Shown here one piece after another: positions 46,970 through 56,723 of a DNA stretch of 64,000 bases. Positions within the stretch are counted from its first letter, which is position 1, and the number at the start of each line of letters is the position of its first letter. A program made the translations under genes and the position numbers. Under the pieces are notes generated by a model. The model made no database searches, was not told the DNA's origin, and saw only the letters and a list, made by a program, of their open reading frames with translations. Source of the stretch: Pseudomonas lini (GTDB lineage Bacteria; Pseudomonadota; Gammaproteobacteria; Pseudomonadales; Pseudomonadaceae); NCBI RefSeq assembly GCF_030812475.1, contig NZ_JAUSSR010000012.1:173759-237758 (forward strand), in the 5' to 3' direction.

Positions 46970-47887
46970 ATGGTCGACAAACTGACGCATCTGAAACAGC
47001 TGGAGGCCGAAAGCATCCACATCATCCGCGAGGTCGCCGCCGAGTTCGATAACCCGGTGATGCTGTACTCCGTCGGTAAAGACTCCGCCGTAATGCTGCA
47101 CCTCGCGCGCAAGGCATTCTTCCCGGGCAAACTGCCGTTCCCGGTGATGCACGTCGACACCCGGTGGAAGTTCAAGGAAATGTACGCGTTCCGCGACCGC
47201 ATGGTCGAAGAACTTGGACTGGACCTGCTGGTGCACGTCAATCCCGAGGGTGTGGCGCAGGGCATCAACCCGCTGACCCACGGCAGTGCCAAGCACACCG
47301 ATATCATGAAAACCGAAGGCCTTAAACAGGCCCTCGACAAGTACGGTTTCGACGCCGCGTTCGGCGGTGCCCGTCGCGACGAAGAGAAGTCCCGCGCCAA
47401 AGAGCGCGTGTACTCCTTCCGTGACACCAAGCACCGCTGGGATCCGAAAAACCAGCGCCCGGAGTTGTGGAACGTCTACAACGGCAACGTCAACAAGGGC
47501 GAATCCATTCGTGTGTTCCCATTGTCGAACTGGACCGAACTGGACATCTGGCAGTACATCTACCTCGAAGGCATCCCGATCGTGCCGCTGTATTTCGCCG
47601 CCGAACGCGACGTCATCGAGATGAATGGCACCTGGATCATGATCGACGACGAACGCCTGCTCAATCACCTGAGCGACGAAGACAAGGCGCGCATCGTCAA
47701 GAAGAAGGTGCGTTTCCGCACGCTGGGCGACTACCCGTTGACCGGTGCGGTCGAGTCCGAGGCCACCAGCCTGACCGACATCATTCAGGAAATGCTCCTG
47801 ACGCGAACTTCCGAACGCCAGGGCCGGGTCATCGACCACGATGGCGCAGGCTCGATGGAAGAAAAGAAACGTCAGGGTTATTTCTAA
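46970..47887 (+). CDS. cysD: Sulfate adenylyltransferase subunit 2
   Basis: 305 residues. The PP-loop SVGKDSAVMLHL is at residues 34-45 and binds ATP for adenylation of sulfate. It works with the GTPase subunit CysN encoded ten bases downstream. CysD-CysNC channel sulfate through APS to PAPS. Confidence 0.97.
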   Translation: MVDKLTHLKQLEAESIHIIREVAAEFDNPVMLYSVGKDSAVMLHLARKAFFPGKLPFPVMHVDTRWKFKEMYAFRDRMVEELGLDLLVHVNPEGVAQGINPLTHGSAKHTDIMKTEGLKQALDKYGFDAAFGGARRDEEKSRAKERVYSFRDTKHRWDPKNQRPELWNVYNGNVNKGESIRVFPLSNWTELDIWQYIYLEGIPIVPLYFAAERDVIEMNGTWIMIDDERLLNHLSDEDKARIVKKKVRFRTLGDYPLTGAVESEATSLTDIIQEMLLTRTSERQGRVIDHDGAGSMEEKKRQGYF

Positions 47888-47896
47888 GGGGTTGTC

Positions 47897-49795
47897 ATGT
47901 CGCACGTATCTGATTTGATCAGCGAGGACATCCTCGCCTACCTGGGCCAGCACGAACGCAAGGAAATGCTGCGCTTCCTGACCTGTGGCAACGTCGACGA
48001 CGGCAAGAGCACCCTGATCGGGCGCCTGCTGCACGACTCCAAGATGATCTACGAAGATCACCTGGAAGCCATCACCCGCGACTCGAAAAAAGTCGGCACC
48101 ACCGGTGAAGACGTCGACCTGGCCTTGCTGGTCGACGGCCTGCAGGCCGAGCGTGAGCAGGGCATCACCATCGATGTCGCCTATCGCTATTTCTCCACCG
48201 CCAAGCGCAAGTTCATCATCGCCGACACCCCCGGCCATGAACAGTACACCCGCAACATGGCCACCGGTGCGTCCACCTGTGACCTGGCGATCATCCTGGT
48301 CGACGCCCGTTACGGCGTGCAGACCCAGACCCGTCGCCACAGCTTCATCGCCTCGTTGCTGGGCATCAAGCACATCGTGGTCGCCATCAACAAGATGGAC
48401 CTCAACGGCTTCGACGAAACAGTTTTCGAGTCGATCAAGGCCGATTACCTGAAGTTCGCCGACGGTATCGCGTTCAAGCCGACCACCATGGCCTTCGTGC
48501 CGATGTCGGCATTGAAAGGCGACAACGTGGTGAACAGGTCCGAGCGCTCGCCGTGGTACACCGGCCAGTCGCTGATGGAGATCCTCGAAACCGTCGAAAT
48601 CGCCAGCGACCGCAACTACGCCGACCTGCGTTTCCCGGTGCAGTACGTCAACCGTCCGAACCTGAACTTCCGTGGTTTCGCCGGCACCCTGGCCAGCGGC
48701 ATCGTGCACAAGGGCGATGAAGTCGTGGTCCTGCCGTCGGGCAAGAGCAGTCGCGTGAAATCCATCGTCACCTTCGAAGGTGAGCTGGAACACGCAGGTC
48801 CTGGCCAGGCTGTCACGCTGACCATGGAAGACGAGATCGACATCTCCCGCGGCGACTTGCTGGTGCACGCCGACAACCAGCCGCAAGTGACAGACGCCTT
48901 CGACGCCATGCTGGTATGGATGGCCGAAGAGCCGATGTTGCCGGGCAAGAAATACGACATCAAGCGCGCCACCAGCTACGTACCGGGTTCGATCACCAGC
49001 ATCGTCAACCGCGTTGACGTGAACACCCTGGAAGAAGGCCCGGCCAGTTCGTTGCAACTGAACGAGATCGGTCGGGTCAAGGTCAGCCTCGACGCGGCCA
49101 TCGCGCTGGACGGTTACGCGAGCAACCGCACCACCGGTTCGTTCATCGTCATCGACCGTCTGACCAATGGCACCGTCGCCGCCGGCATGATCATCGCCCA
49201 GCCGTTGAGCCATGGCAGCAGCACCCACCACGGCAAACTGGCCCACGTCGCCACCGAAGAACGCGCCCAGCGCTTCGGCCAGCAACCGGCCACCGTGCTG
49301 TTCAGCGGCTTGTCCGGCGCTGGCAAAAGCACACTGGCCTACGCGGTTGAACGCAAGCTGTTCGACATGGGCCGTGCGGTGTTCGTACTCGATGGCCAGA
49401 ACCTGCGTCACGACCTGAACAAAGGTCTGCCACAGGATCGCGCCGGGCGTACCGAGAACTGGCGTCGTGCCGCGCACGTCGCGCGTCAATTCAACGAAGC
49501 CGGCCTGGTCACCCTGGCAGCCTTCGTGGCGCCAAGTGCCGAAGGTCGTGAGCAGGCCAGGGAGCTGATCGGCAAGGAACGTCTGCTGACGGTCTACGTC
49601 CAGGCCTCGCCGACGGTCTGTGCCGAGCGTGACCCGCAAGGCCTGTACGCGGCGGCCGGGGACAACATCCCGGGCGAATCCTTCCCGTACGACGTGCCAC
49701 TGGACGCCGACCTCGTGGTCGACACCCAGTCGCTGTCCCTGGAAGAAAGCGTCAAGCAAGTGCTGGATCTGCTGCGTCAGCGTGGCGCGATCTAA
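47897..49795 (+). CDS. cysNC: Fused sulfate adenylyltransferase GTPase and APS kinase
   Basis: 632 residues. CysN half: P-loop GNVDDGKST at 31-39 and DTPGHEQYTRNMATGAS as the G3 region, NKMD as G4. CysC half: Walker A GLSGAGKST at residues 471-479, then VLDGQNLRHDLNKGL, the APS-binding segment. Fusion of both activities is the usual Pseudomonas form. Immediately after is the first of the two island-flanking terminators. Confidence 0.97.
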   Translation: MSHVSDLISEDILAYLGQHERKEMLRFLTCGNVDDGKSTLIGRLLHDSKMIYEDHLEAITRDSKKVGTTGEDVDLALLVDGLQAEREQGITIDVAYRYFSTAKRKFIIADTPGHEQYTRNMATGASTCDLAIILVDARYGVQTQTRRHSFIASLLGIKHIVVAINKMDLNGFDETVFESIKADYLKFADGIAFKPTTMAFVPMSALKGDNVVNRSERSPWYTGQSLMEILETVEIASDRNYADLRFPVQYVNRPNLNFRGFAGTLASGIVHKGDEVVVLPSGKSSRVKSIVTFEGELEHAGPGQAVTLTMEDEIDISRGDLLVHADNQPQVTDAFDAMLVWMAEEPMLPGKKYDIKRATSYVPGSITSIVNRVDVNTLEEGPASSLQLNEIGRVKVSLDAAIALDGYASNRTTGSFIVIDRLTNGTVAAGMIIAQPLSHGSSTHHGKLAHVATEERAQRFGQQPATVLFSGLSGAGKSTLAYAVERKLFDMGRAVFVLDGQNLRHDLNKGLPQDRAGRTENWRRAAHVARQFNEAGLVTLAAFVAPSAEGREQARELIGKERLLTVYVQASPTVCAERDPQGLYAAAGDNIPGESFPYDVPLDADLVVDTQSLSLEESVKQVLDLLRQRGAI

Positions 49796-49810
49796 GCGTT
49801 AGCCGTTAAT

Positions 49811-49850
49811 AAAAAACCCGCCGATGAGTGATCATCGGCGGGTTTTTTTA
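49811..49850 (+). terminator. Intrinsic terminator after cysNC (left copy of island-flanking repeat)
   Basis: AAACCCGCCGATGA, loop GTGA, TCATCGGCGGGTTT then Ts: a perfect 13-bp or longer stem with U-tract. An almost identical 37-base sequence recurs at 63867-63904, one substitution apart. Confidence 0.93.
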
Positions 49851-50268
49851 TGGCCGTGATATCGCTTTCGCTGCGATACGGCGATCCGACAAGCCAGCCC
49901 CTGCAGGATGCGTGTTATCGCACCTTCATCGTACGACGCGGACCCTGTAGGAGCTGGCTTGCCAGCGAAGAGGCCGGTACAAACAACTCAAGACCTTTCA
50001 GGTAACTCACAACGCATCTGCCACAACACCCAAGCTTCCCCAGCCAAAAGTAGTCCGAAAACTTCAAGGCTGTAGGAAAACTTCCTTCGTAACCTTTTCC
50101 TATTCGTAACGACTCAATTGATCATTATTTACCGGATGAGTATTACAACTGCCTCGGAAGTCGGTATCTGACATTGATTCAAACGTCTGGGTAGTCTTGT
50201 CAGCAGATGAAACACCTCGTTTCCATCGAGCGGATGCAACTAACATTATAACTAGGGAGGGTCAAAAT
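49851..50268. promoter_or_regulatory. Upstream region of the type I secretion operon with a degraded REP pair
   Basis: No gene seen. A TAGGAGCTGGC-type REP pair occupies about 49885-49973; its left arm (GACAAGCCAGCCCCTGCAGG) is degenerate and its right arm is intact. From ~50090 the sequence is AT-rich (CGTAACGACTCAATTGATCA) and presumably holds the operon promoter; no convincing -35/-10 pair is picked. AGGGAGGG at ~50254-50261 is the ribosome site of the TolC-like gene. Confidence 0.6.
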
Positions 50269-51684
50269 ATGCCGGGGGAGGGGACTAAAACCTGGAGCGC
50301 ACACGTTGTACTGATGGAAATCATCGCACTTGCAGTCTTGCTTGCAATATTTCCATCTTCGCTGCGAGCGGATGTAAATGCTGGTCACGCGCGCCTGATG
50401 GCGATTTACGAAGAAGCACTAGTTAATGATGCCCAGTTGTTGGCCGCCAGGCATCACTATGAATCCCTCAAGGAAAAAGTACCTCAGGCCCGCGCCGGAT
50501 TATTACCCACCCTCAATTCCTCGGCACGATCCGTTGCCGTCACCCAAACGGGTTCTTCTTCAAGTCGTTCTCGCAATGATTCGACCTTCCAGGCGAACTT
50601 GATACAACCGTTGTTTCGCGCCGATCGCTGGTTCCAACTGGACGCGACGCAGGCCACATTGACCAAGGATCAATTCGAGCTGTTGGCAAAAGAACAATTA
50701 CTGATTCTCACCGTGGCTCAAGCGTATTTCGAAACCCTGCGAGCGCTGGACAGGGTGGCAGCGTCCAGGGCAGAGGAAGCAGCTCTGCAGCGTCAACGGC
50801 AGCAGGCCCAGGGACGACTTGCCAGCGGTGCGGCCAACATCACCGACGTACTGGATGCCAAGGCGGCGTACGATAATGCCAGCGCCAACCGCAAACTGGC
50901 GGAGCGCAAGGTGGATGATGCGTTCGGGAACTTGTCTCGTCTGACCAACAAACACTATTTGACGATTGAAGGCCTACAGCACCGGCTGCCTATTGTGGCG
51001 CCGGCACCCGAGCAAGCGGACGCCTGGGTCAATCAGGCGGTACAACAAAACCTGAACCTGCAAGCCAGTCAGTTTTCGGTAGTCGCGGCGGAACACACGC
51101 TGCGGCAACGCAAGGCTGGATTCGCCCCCACCCTGGACGCGGTGGTCTCCTATCGCAAAGGCAATAGTGAAGTCACGGGCGGCGCTAACTACCGGGATGA
51201 TATTGCCCAGCGCAGTATCGCACTTGAACTTAATATCCCCTTGTATTCAGGCGGCATGGTTCGCTCGCAAGTACGCGAAGCCACCGAGCAGCTGACGCAA
51301 AGTCAATATGAAAAAGAAAACCGGCTTCGGGAAACAGTGCTGGCAACTCGTAATTTGCATCGCACCGTCAATTCCGATATCGAACAGGTAACAGCGAGAC
51401 GCCAGTCCATCCAGTCCAGTCGAGCCTCGGTACAGGCAAACCAGGTGGGCTGGGAAATGGGCTCTCGAAACTTTGCGGATGTTCTCAATGCGCAACGCCA
51501 GCTTTATAACATCGTCAGGGAGTACAACAATGCGCGCTATGACTACATCATCAATACGCTGAAGCTCAAACAGGCGGCGGGCCTTTTAAGTCCGGACGAT
51601 TTAATAAGCCTGAGCAGTTATCTGTCCGGGGATTATGATTTTGAACAGGATTTCCTTCCTCCCGATAGTCCTGCGAGAACTTGA
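50269..51684 (+). CDS. TolC family outer membrane channel of the type I system
   Basis: 471 residues from ATG 50269, chosen for the AGGGAGGG ribosome site. A signal-like hydrophobic stretch (ALAVLLAIFPSSLRA, ~residues 20-34) precedes the mature part. Two OEP repeats follow: YEEALVNDAQLLAARHHYESLK with ALDRVAASRAEEAALQ coiled helices, then the second half ending in NVLNAQRQLYNIVREYNNARYDYI-like helices (here FADVLNAQRQLYN). It would trimerise as the outer-membrane exit duct for the effector. Frame continues upstream to 50197 but without a start signal. Confidence 0.9.
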   Translation: MPGEGTKTWSAHVVLMEIIALAVLLAIFPSSLRADVNAGHARLMAIYEEALVNDAQLLAARHHYESLKEKVPQARAGLLPTLNSSARSVAVTQTGSSSSRSRNDSTFQANLIQPLFRADRWFQLDATQATLTKDQFELLAKEQLLILTVAQAYFETLRALDRVAASRAEEAALQRQRQQAQGRLASGAANITDVLDAKAAYDNASANRKLAERKVDDAFGNLSRLTNKHYLTIEGLQHRLPIVAPAPEQADAWVNQAVQQNLNLQASQFSVVAAEHTLRQRKAGFAPTLDAVVSYRKGNSEVTGGANYRDDIAQRSIALELNIPLYSGGMVRSQVREATEQLTQSQYEKENRLRETVLATRNLHRTVNSDIEQVTARRQSIQSSRASVQANQVGWEMGSRNFADVLNAQRQLYNIVREYNNARYDYIINTLKLKQAAGLLSPDDLISLSSYLSGDYDFEQDFLPPDSPART

Positions 51685-51749
51685 TCCGGGCGATATATCG
51701 GCGATTTTTATCTCATTTAGTGCTGCATTCCGATTGACCAGGATGTCTC

Positions 51750-53888
51750 ATGAGCGAAGAAGAAAAGATTCAATCCACTGCGGACATCGACACTGGGGTT
51801 GCCTGCCTGGTCATGCTGGCCCGCTTTCATAATGTGGCGGCGTCGACCGAACATCTTGGCTACCTGTTTTCTACGCAAGGGCAAGCGCTCGGACAATCCG
51901 AATTGCTCTTGGCGGCGCGCAAATCGGGCCTCAAGGCCAAGTCGGTGAAGACAACGGTTGTCCGTCTTGATCGAACTCCGCTACCGGCAATTGCAACGGA
52001 TCGTGACGGCGGTTTTTTTATCATTGCCAAACTGGATGAGGGAAAAGCGCTGATCCAGGATCCTCGTGCCAGCCGACCCGAGGTGATCAGCCTAGACCAG
52101 TTGCAAGCTCGATGGAGCGGAAGTTTGCTGTTGGTTCGTTCCGAATCCGCATTGCCCGGCGAGAGCTCGCGCTTCGACTTCACCTGGTTCATCCCGGCCA
52201 TCGTCAAACACCGAAAACTGCTGGGCGAAATCGTGGTGGTTTCCTTTGTCCTGCAACTGTTCGCACTGGTGACACCGCTGTTCTTCCAGGTGGTCATGGA
52301 CAAGGTGCTGGTGCACCAGGGTTTGACCACCCTGGATGTCATCGCCTCCGGCCTGCTGGCGGTCATGGTCTTCGAGTCCGCGCTCAGCGGTTTGCGCAGC
52401 TACGTATTCGCCCACACCACCAGCCGCATCGATGTGGAACTGGGCTCGCGACTGTTCCACCATTTGATCGGCTTGCCCCTGGCTTATTTTCAGGCGCGGC
52501 GCGTGGGCGACTCGGTAGCCCGTGTGCGTGAACTGGAAAACATCCGCAGCTTCCTCACGGGCAATGCCATAACCTTGTTGCTGGACGTGCTCTTTTCAGT
52601 GGCCTTCATCGTCGTGATGTTCTGTTACAGCGGCTGGTTGACCTTGATCGTGCTCCTGTCACTGCCGCTGTATGTGCTGGTCTCGCTATTGATCACGCCG
52701 TTATTGAGATCGAGGCTGCAAGACAGTTTTGCTCGCGGAGCCGAGAACCAGGCGTTTCTGGTGGAGACGGTGAACGGTATCGATACGCTCAAGTCGATGG
52801 CGGTCGAGCCGCAGGTCATGCGCAAATGGGACAACCAGCTGGCGGCCTATGTCGCGGCCGGGTTCAAGACCCAGAACCTGTCCGCCATTGCCAACGAAAG
52901 CGTGGCGCTCATTGGCAAACTGGTCACCGTGGCAACACTGTGGCTGGGCGCCCAGCTGGTCATCGGCGGCCAGCTGTCAGTGGGTGAGTTGATTGCTTTC
53001 AACATGCTGGCCGGGCGCGTATCGCAACCGATCATGCGTCTGGCACAGCTCTGGACCAGCTTCCAGCAAACGGGGGTTTCAGTCCAGCGCCTGGGCGACA
53101 TTCTCAATACGCCCACCGAGTTGACCCAGGGCACCCGCAGCACGCTGCCGCCGCTCAAAGGCCATATCGAGTTCGACCAGGTGCATTTTCGCTATCGCAC
53201 CGATGGCTCCGAAGTGTTGCGTGGGGTGAACCTGCAGGTCGAAGCCGGTGAAGTGATCGGCGTGGTCGGTCGGTCCGGTTCCGGCAAAAGCACACTGACT
53301 CGCCTGCTCCAGCGCTTGTACGTCCCCGAGCGTGGCCGGGTGCTGGTCGATGGCATGGACCTGGCGCTGGCGGATGTTTCATCCCTGCGCCGACAGATTG
53401 GCGTGGTGTTGCAGGACAGCATGCTGTTCAACCGCAGCATCCGCGAAAACATCGCGCTGAGCGACCCGGGCGCGGCCCTCGAGTCGGTGATCGAGGCCGC
53501 AAAAATGGCCGGTGCCCATGCCTTCATCCTCGAGTTGCCGGAAGGCTACGACACCGTCGTCGGTGAACACGGCGCTTCGCTGTCCGGCGGCCAGCGTCAA
53601 CGCATCGCCATCGCCCGGGCGCTGATGGGCGATCCACGCATCCTCATCTTCGACGAAGCCACCAGCGCCCTGGACTACGAGTCCGAGCAGATCATCCAGC
53701 AGAACATGCAGACCATCTGCCAGGGTCGCAGCGTGATCATCATTGCTCACCGACTGTCCGCCGTGCGGGATGCCCATCGCATCCTCGTGGTGGATCGCGG
53801 GCAAATCGTCGAACAGGGCTCCCATGCCGAACTCATCGCCCAAAAGGCTGAGCATTACTGCCGGCTGCACCGCCTGCAGCAGGGCTGA
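51750..53888 (+). CDS. HlyB-like type I secretion ABC transporter with inactive C39 domain
   Basis: 712 residues. Residues ~1-130 are a C39-like domain; where active C39 peptidases have Cys in ECGLAC this one reads DTGVACL, so it should bind but not cleave, as in HlyB. A transmembrane region (about 150-430) follows. The nucleotide-binding domain has Walker A GRSGSGKST 507-515, signature LSGGQ 611-615, Walker B ILIFDEA 631-637. It energises export of an RTX-type substrate with an uncleaved C-terminal signal. It lies between the TolC-like and HlyD-like genes. Confidence 0.93.
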   Translation: MSEEEKIQSTADIDTGVACLVMLARFHNVAASTEHLGYLFSTQGQALGQSELLLAARKSGLKAKSVKTTVVRLDRTPLPAIATDRDGGFFIIAKLDEGKALIQDPRASRPEVISLDQLQARWSGSLLLVRSESALPGESSRFDFTWFIPAIVKHRKLLGEIVVVSFVLQLFALVTPLFFQVVMDKVLVHQGLTTLDVIASGLLAVMVFESALSGLRSYVFAHTTSRIDVELGSRLFHHLIGLPLAYFQARRVGDSVARVRELENIRSFLTGNAITLLLDVLFSVAFIVVMFCYSGWLTLIVLLSLPLYVLVSLLITPLLRSRLQDSFARGAENQAFLVETVNGIDTLKSMAVEPQVMRKWDNQLAAYVAAGFKTQNLSAIANESVALIGKLVTVATLWLGAQLVIGGQLSVGELIAFNMLAGRVSQPIMRLAQLWTSFQQTGVSVQRLGDILNTPTELTQGTRSTLPPLKGHIEFDQVHFRYRTDGSEVLRGVNLQVEAGEVIGVVGRSGSGKSTLTRLLQRLYVPERGRVLVDGMDLALADVSSLRRQIGVVLQDSMLFNRSIRENIALSDPGAALESVIEAAKMAGAHAFILELPEGYDTVVGEHGASLSGGQRQRIAIARALMGDPRILIFDEATSALDYESEQIIQQNMQTICQGRSVIIIAHRLSAVRDAHRILVVDRGQIVEQGSHAELIAQKAEHYCRLHRLQQG

Positions 53889-53950
53889 ACGATCAGCCAC
53901 CTGTAGCATCGCCGAACCCGCCTGTTGTTGACGCATGGAGTGATTGTCAC

Positions 53951-55369
53951 ATGACCGCAAGCCTTGACCTTTTGCAGCGCTATCGCGACGCCTGGCGTCA
54001 GTCCTGGCGCCAGCGCCGACAGATGGACGCGCCAGCGGGGCGCCTGCCCCATGAAATCCAGTTTCTGCCCGCGGCCCTGGCGCTCCAGGACAAGCCCGTG
54101 CACCCGGCACCCAGGGTCTTCCTCTGGAGCATCATGGCGTTCGCCATGCTGACAGTGCTGTGGGCCTCGCTCGGCAAGATAGAAGTGGTCGCGATCGCAC
54201 CGGGCAAGATCGTCCCCAGCGGTAAAACCAAGTTGATTCAGTCCAGCGAAACCGCCGTGGTCAAAGCCATTCATGTCAGCGATGGCCAGGCTGTCAGGGT
54301 CGGTGAGCGACTGGTCGAACTCGATCCGACGTCCGCTGATGCCGACGTCAAACTCATCCAGAGTGACCTGCTGGCCGCACGAATCGACAGCGCCCGGGGC
54401 ACGGCAATGCTCGATGCGATCAACCACCGCCAACCCCCGGATTCCCTGATCGGCGCCATCGAGCAGGCCAACCCCGAGCAAGTGCTGGCCGCACAGCGCT
54501 GGCTTCAGGGGCAATACCAGGAATACCGCAGCAGCCTAGAGCTGGTCGACGCGGAAATCCTCCAGCGCAACGCCGAAATCCAGGCCGCCCGGGCGCAGGT
54601 CTCGAACCTGCTGAAAACCCTGCCGATCGCCACCCAACTGGCCGAGGATTATCAACGCTTGCTCACCGAGCAATACGTGGCCCGTCACGAATACCTGGAA
54701 AAGGAACAGGCCCGCCTGGATCTGCAGCGCCACCTGCGGGTGCAACAAGCCAGCGTGCTGCAATACTCCGCAGCCCGGGCCGAAGCCCTGCGCCGCCGCG
54801 AAGGCGTCGTCGCCCAGACCCGCCGGGCCATGCTCGACCTGCAGCAACAGGCCGATCAAAAAGTCGCACGACTGGTACAGGAACTGGCCAAGGCCCGTTA
54901 CCAGGAATCACTGACCCTGCTCAACGCTCCGGTAGCGGGCACCGTCCAGCAACTGGCGATTCACACCGTCGGCGGCGTAGTCACCGCGGCCCAGCCACTG
55001 ATGGTGATCGTTCCCGACAATCAGCCGGTGGAAGTCGAGGCGTTCCTGGAGAACAAGGACGTCGGGTTTGTTCGAGCGGGGCAGGCCGTTACGGTCAAGG
55101 TGGAGACCTTCACTTTTACCAAGTATGGGACGGTGGAGGGCGAGGTTATCAGTGTTTCAAGTGATGCGATTGAGGATGAGAAGAAGGGGCGTGTGTATAG
55201 CGGTCGGATACGGCTGAAGGCGGATCACCTGATCGTTAGAGGGGAGAAGGTCTCGTTGTCTCCTGGGATGTCTGTGACGGCTGAAGTGAAAACGGATGAG
55301 CGGAGGGTGATTGAGTATTTCTTGAGTCCGTTGCAGCAGTATGCGAATGAGAGTTTGAGGGAACGGTGA
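53951..55369 (+). CDS. HlyD-like membrane fusion protein
   Basis: 472 residues. Cytoplasmic N-terminal ~60 residues, one membrane segment (ARVFLWSIMAFAMLTVLWA-like, ~58-77), then the lipoyl/barrel-sandwich strands IAPGKIVPSGKTKLIQSSET, a long coiled-coil hairpin (~150-330) and a beta-barrel C-terminus (LSPGMSVTAEVKTDERR). It joins the ABC exporter to the TolC-like duct. The last ~300 bases begin to lose GC bias, where the low-GC block starts. Confidence 0.93.
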   Translation: MTASLDLLQRYRDAWRQSWRQRRQMDAPAGRLPHEIQFLPAALALQDKPVHPAPRVFLWSIMAFAMLTVLWASLGKIEVVAIAPGKIVPSGKTKLIQSSETAVVKAIHVSDGQAVRVGERLVELDPTSADADVKLIQSDLLAARIDSARGTAMLDAINHRQPPDSLIGAIEQANPEQVLAAQRWLQGQYQEYRSSLELVDAEILQRNAEIQAARAQVSNLLKTLPIATQLAEDYQRLLTEQYVARHEYLEKEQARLDLQRHLRVQQASVLQYSAARAEALRRREGVVAQTRRAMLDLQQQADQKVARLVQELAKARYQESLTLLNAPVAGTVQQLAIHTVGGVVTAAQPLMVIVPDNQPVEVEAFLENKDVGFVRAGQAVTVKVETFTFTKYGTVEGEVISVSSDAIEDEKKGRVYSGRIRLKADHLIVRGEKVSLSPGMSVTAEVKTDERRVIEYFLSPLQQYANESLRER

Positions 55370-55584
55370 GTTTTGTCAGGTCGAAGAGAGGTTCTTTTCT
55401 CGGGTGGGTCGGTGCTTGCATTTGTCGGAGCTCAAATGTGAGGCATGTCCTACAAAAGATAAAAATTATCGGATGTTGCCTACAGGATTGTGGGAAGTGT
55501 GAGTGATGACATCTGGTGGAGTGCGAGTAATCTGAGTGTCATGTCATCAATGTACAGGTTGTTTTCATCTGATGGGGATACGGC

Positions 55585-56265
55585 ATGCTCAAGACTTTTA
55601 TAAAATACACGCTTTGGTTTGTGGGTTCTTGTTTGCTATTGGGCATGCTTGGATTTTATTGGTTTGATATCGAGGCTGAAAGAGCTTGGAAAGTGATAAA
55701 TTGGTTTGGTGGGATGGAGGTGGTCGGCAATAGGCGTGTCATCCCCGCAGGGATGGATGATATCTATCTAAGGTCTCTGAATCTGAAACCACGGAAAGAA
55801 ATTGTGTATGACCTCAGGGCGCTTGAGCCATGCAGGGAGTACAGTTATAAATGCATGCTGCAAGATTCTTCTGGCATAAATCTATATCTGATTAGTACAG
55901 GGATAGTGTTGGCAGATGTGGATGGTTTTCTTGAAAAATATAAGGCTGATACTGAGTTCTTTGAAGGTGCTTGTCCTGTTGTTTATGAAACGACAGCGAT
56001 CGTGAAAGAGTTGGCGAGTCTGCGGCTACTAACGGGTGAAAAAAAGCAGATTATTGCTAAGGAAAAGATGAAGAAAATCTACATTGACGGTGGGCTGACT
56101 TATTCGTTGCAAACGCCTGCTTGTAGAGAATTTTTTCGAAAAAAACCCTATATGGCCCAAGCCTATATTGGCCATCTTGCTATTTTGATGAGGTTTGCGG
56201 ATGGGTTTTCAGTTTCATGGATGTACTTGGCCGGACTGCCGAGCGTACTTTCGACTATTAGATAA
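55585..56265 (+). CDS. Membrane-anchored four-cysteine protein, paralogue A (candidate immunity protein)
   Basis: 226 residues, family not recognised. N-terminal membrane segment (~residues 8-27) and a periplasmic domain with Cys83, Cys90, Cys130 and Cys180. It aligns without gaps to the gene at 57670 over the first 180 residues, and shared blocks include FGGM, LKP, EPC, FFEG-CP, ETT-VVKE and LFRKKPY/FFRKKPY-type ends with YIGHL. The cysteines suggest two disulfides outside the cytoplasm. Low GC, unlike all flanking core genes. Placement upstream of a secreted effector suggests immunity or chaperone function; unproven. GGGGAT precedes the ATG. Confidence 0.7.
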   Translation: MLKTFIKYTLWFVGSCLLLGMLGFYWFDIEAERAWKVINWFGGMEVVGNRRVIPAGMDDIYLRSLNLKPRKEIVYDLRALEPCREYSYKCMLQDSSGINLYLISTGIVLADVDGFLEKYKADTEFFEGACPVVYETTAIVKELASLRLLTGEKKQIIAKEKMKKIYIDGGLTYSLQTPACREFFRKKPYMAQAYIGHLAILMRFADGFSVSWMYLAGLPSVLSTIR

Positions 56266-56666
56266 AAGACGATTTGAATGGTTTGTATCAAGGAATTGTA
56301 GTGTGCGCAAACCCAGGATGTTTTTTGTTTAATTCAGTTAATTGTGTTGCTCAAGCGCAGCGGTCATGCGGATCGCTTCAGCGTGGCAGTGGCATCCTCG
56401 ATGGCCGCGCGCAGATAATGCCAGCCTGAAATCAGATTGAAGTTGATAACGGGTCCTCCTCCAGCGATAGTTTTTATTTTCGTGAATAATCGTGCAAGAG
56501 TCCTACAGGATGGGAGGCGATTATAGGAAGTGACTTGAGTAAATACAGAGTCGTGACGGATGAGTTTTTGCTGATGGGGAGTAGTCTTGATGCTGTGTTC
56601 TTCATCTGGTATTTGCAGAGGAACAGGGCGTGATTACATGATCATTTTTTGAAATAGAAGTGTATG

Positions 56667-56710
56667 TTTGTTTGTTTGTTTGTTTGTTTGTTTGTTTTTG
56701 TTTGTTTTTG
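56667..56710 (+). repeat. (TTTG)n tetranucleotide tract
   Basis: Seven perfect TTTG units followed by interrupted units (TTTTTG, TTTG, TTTTTG). It directly precedes the degenerate paralogue fragment and follows an ATG at 56664, so unit-number change would shift that small frame. Confidence 0.95.
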
Positions 56711-56723
56711 GTTTTTAGGTGTT

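Noticed and set aside
46874..49759. 961-codon open frame antisense to cysD-cysNC
   Set aside because: It mirrors highly conserved cysDNC coding, has no domain and is produced by GC-biased codon use on the other strand.
49796..50196. tRNA or att site as island boundary
   Set aside because: No tRNA-like cloverleaf or integrase was found; the only repeated boundary sequence is the terminator.
50197..50268. Earlier start of the TolC-like gene
   Set aside because: No ribosome site near 50197, while AGGGAGGG sits correctly before ATG 50269.
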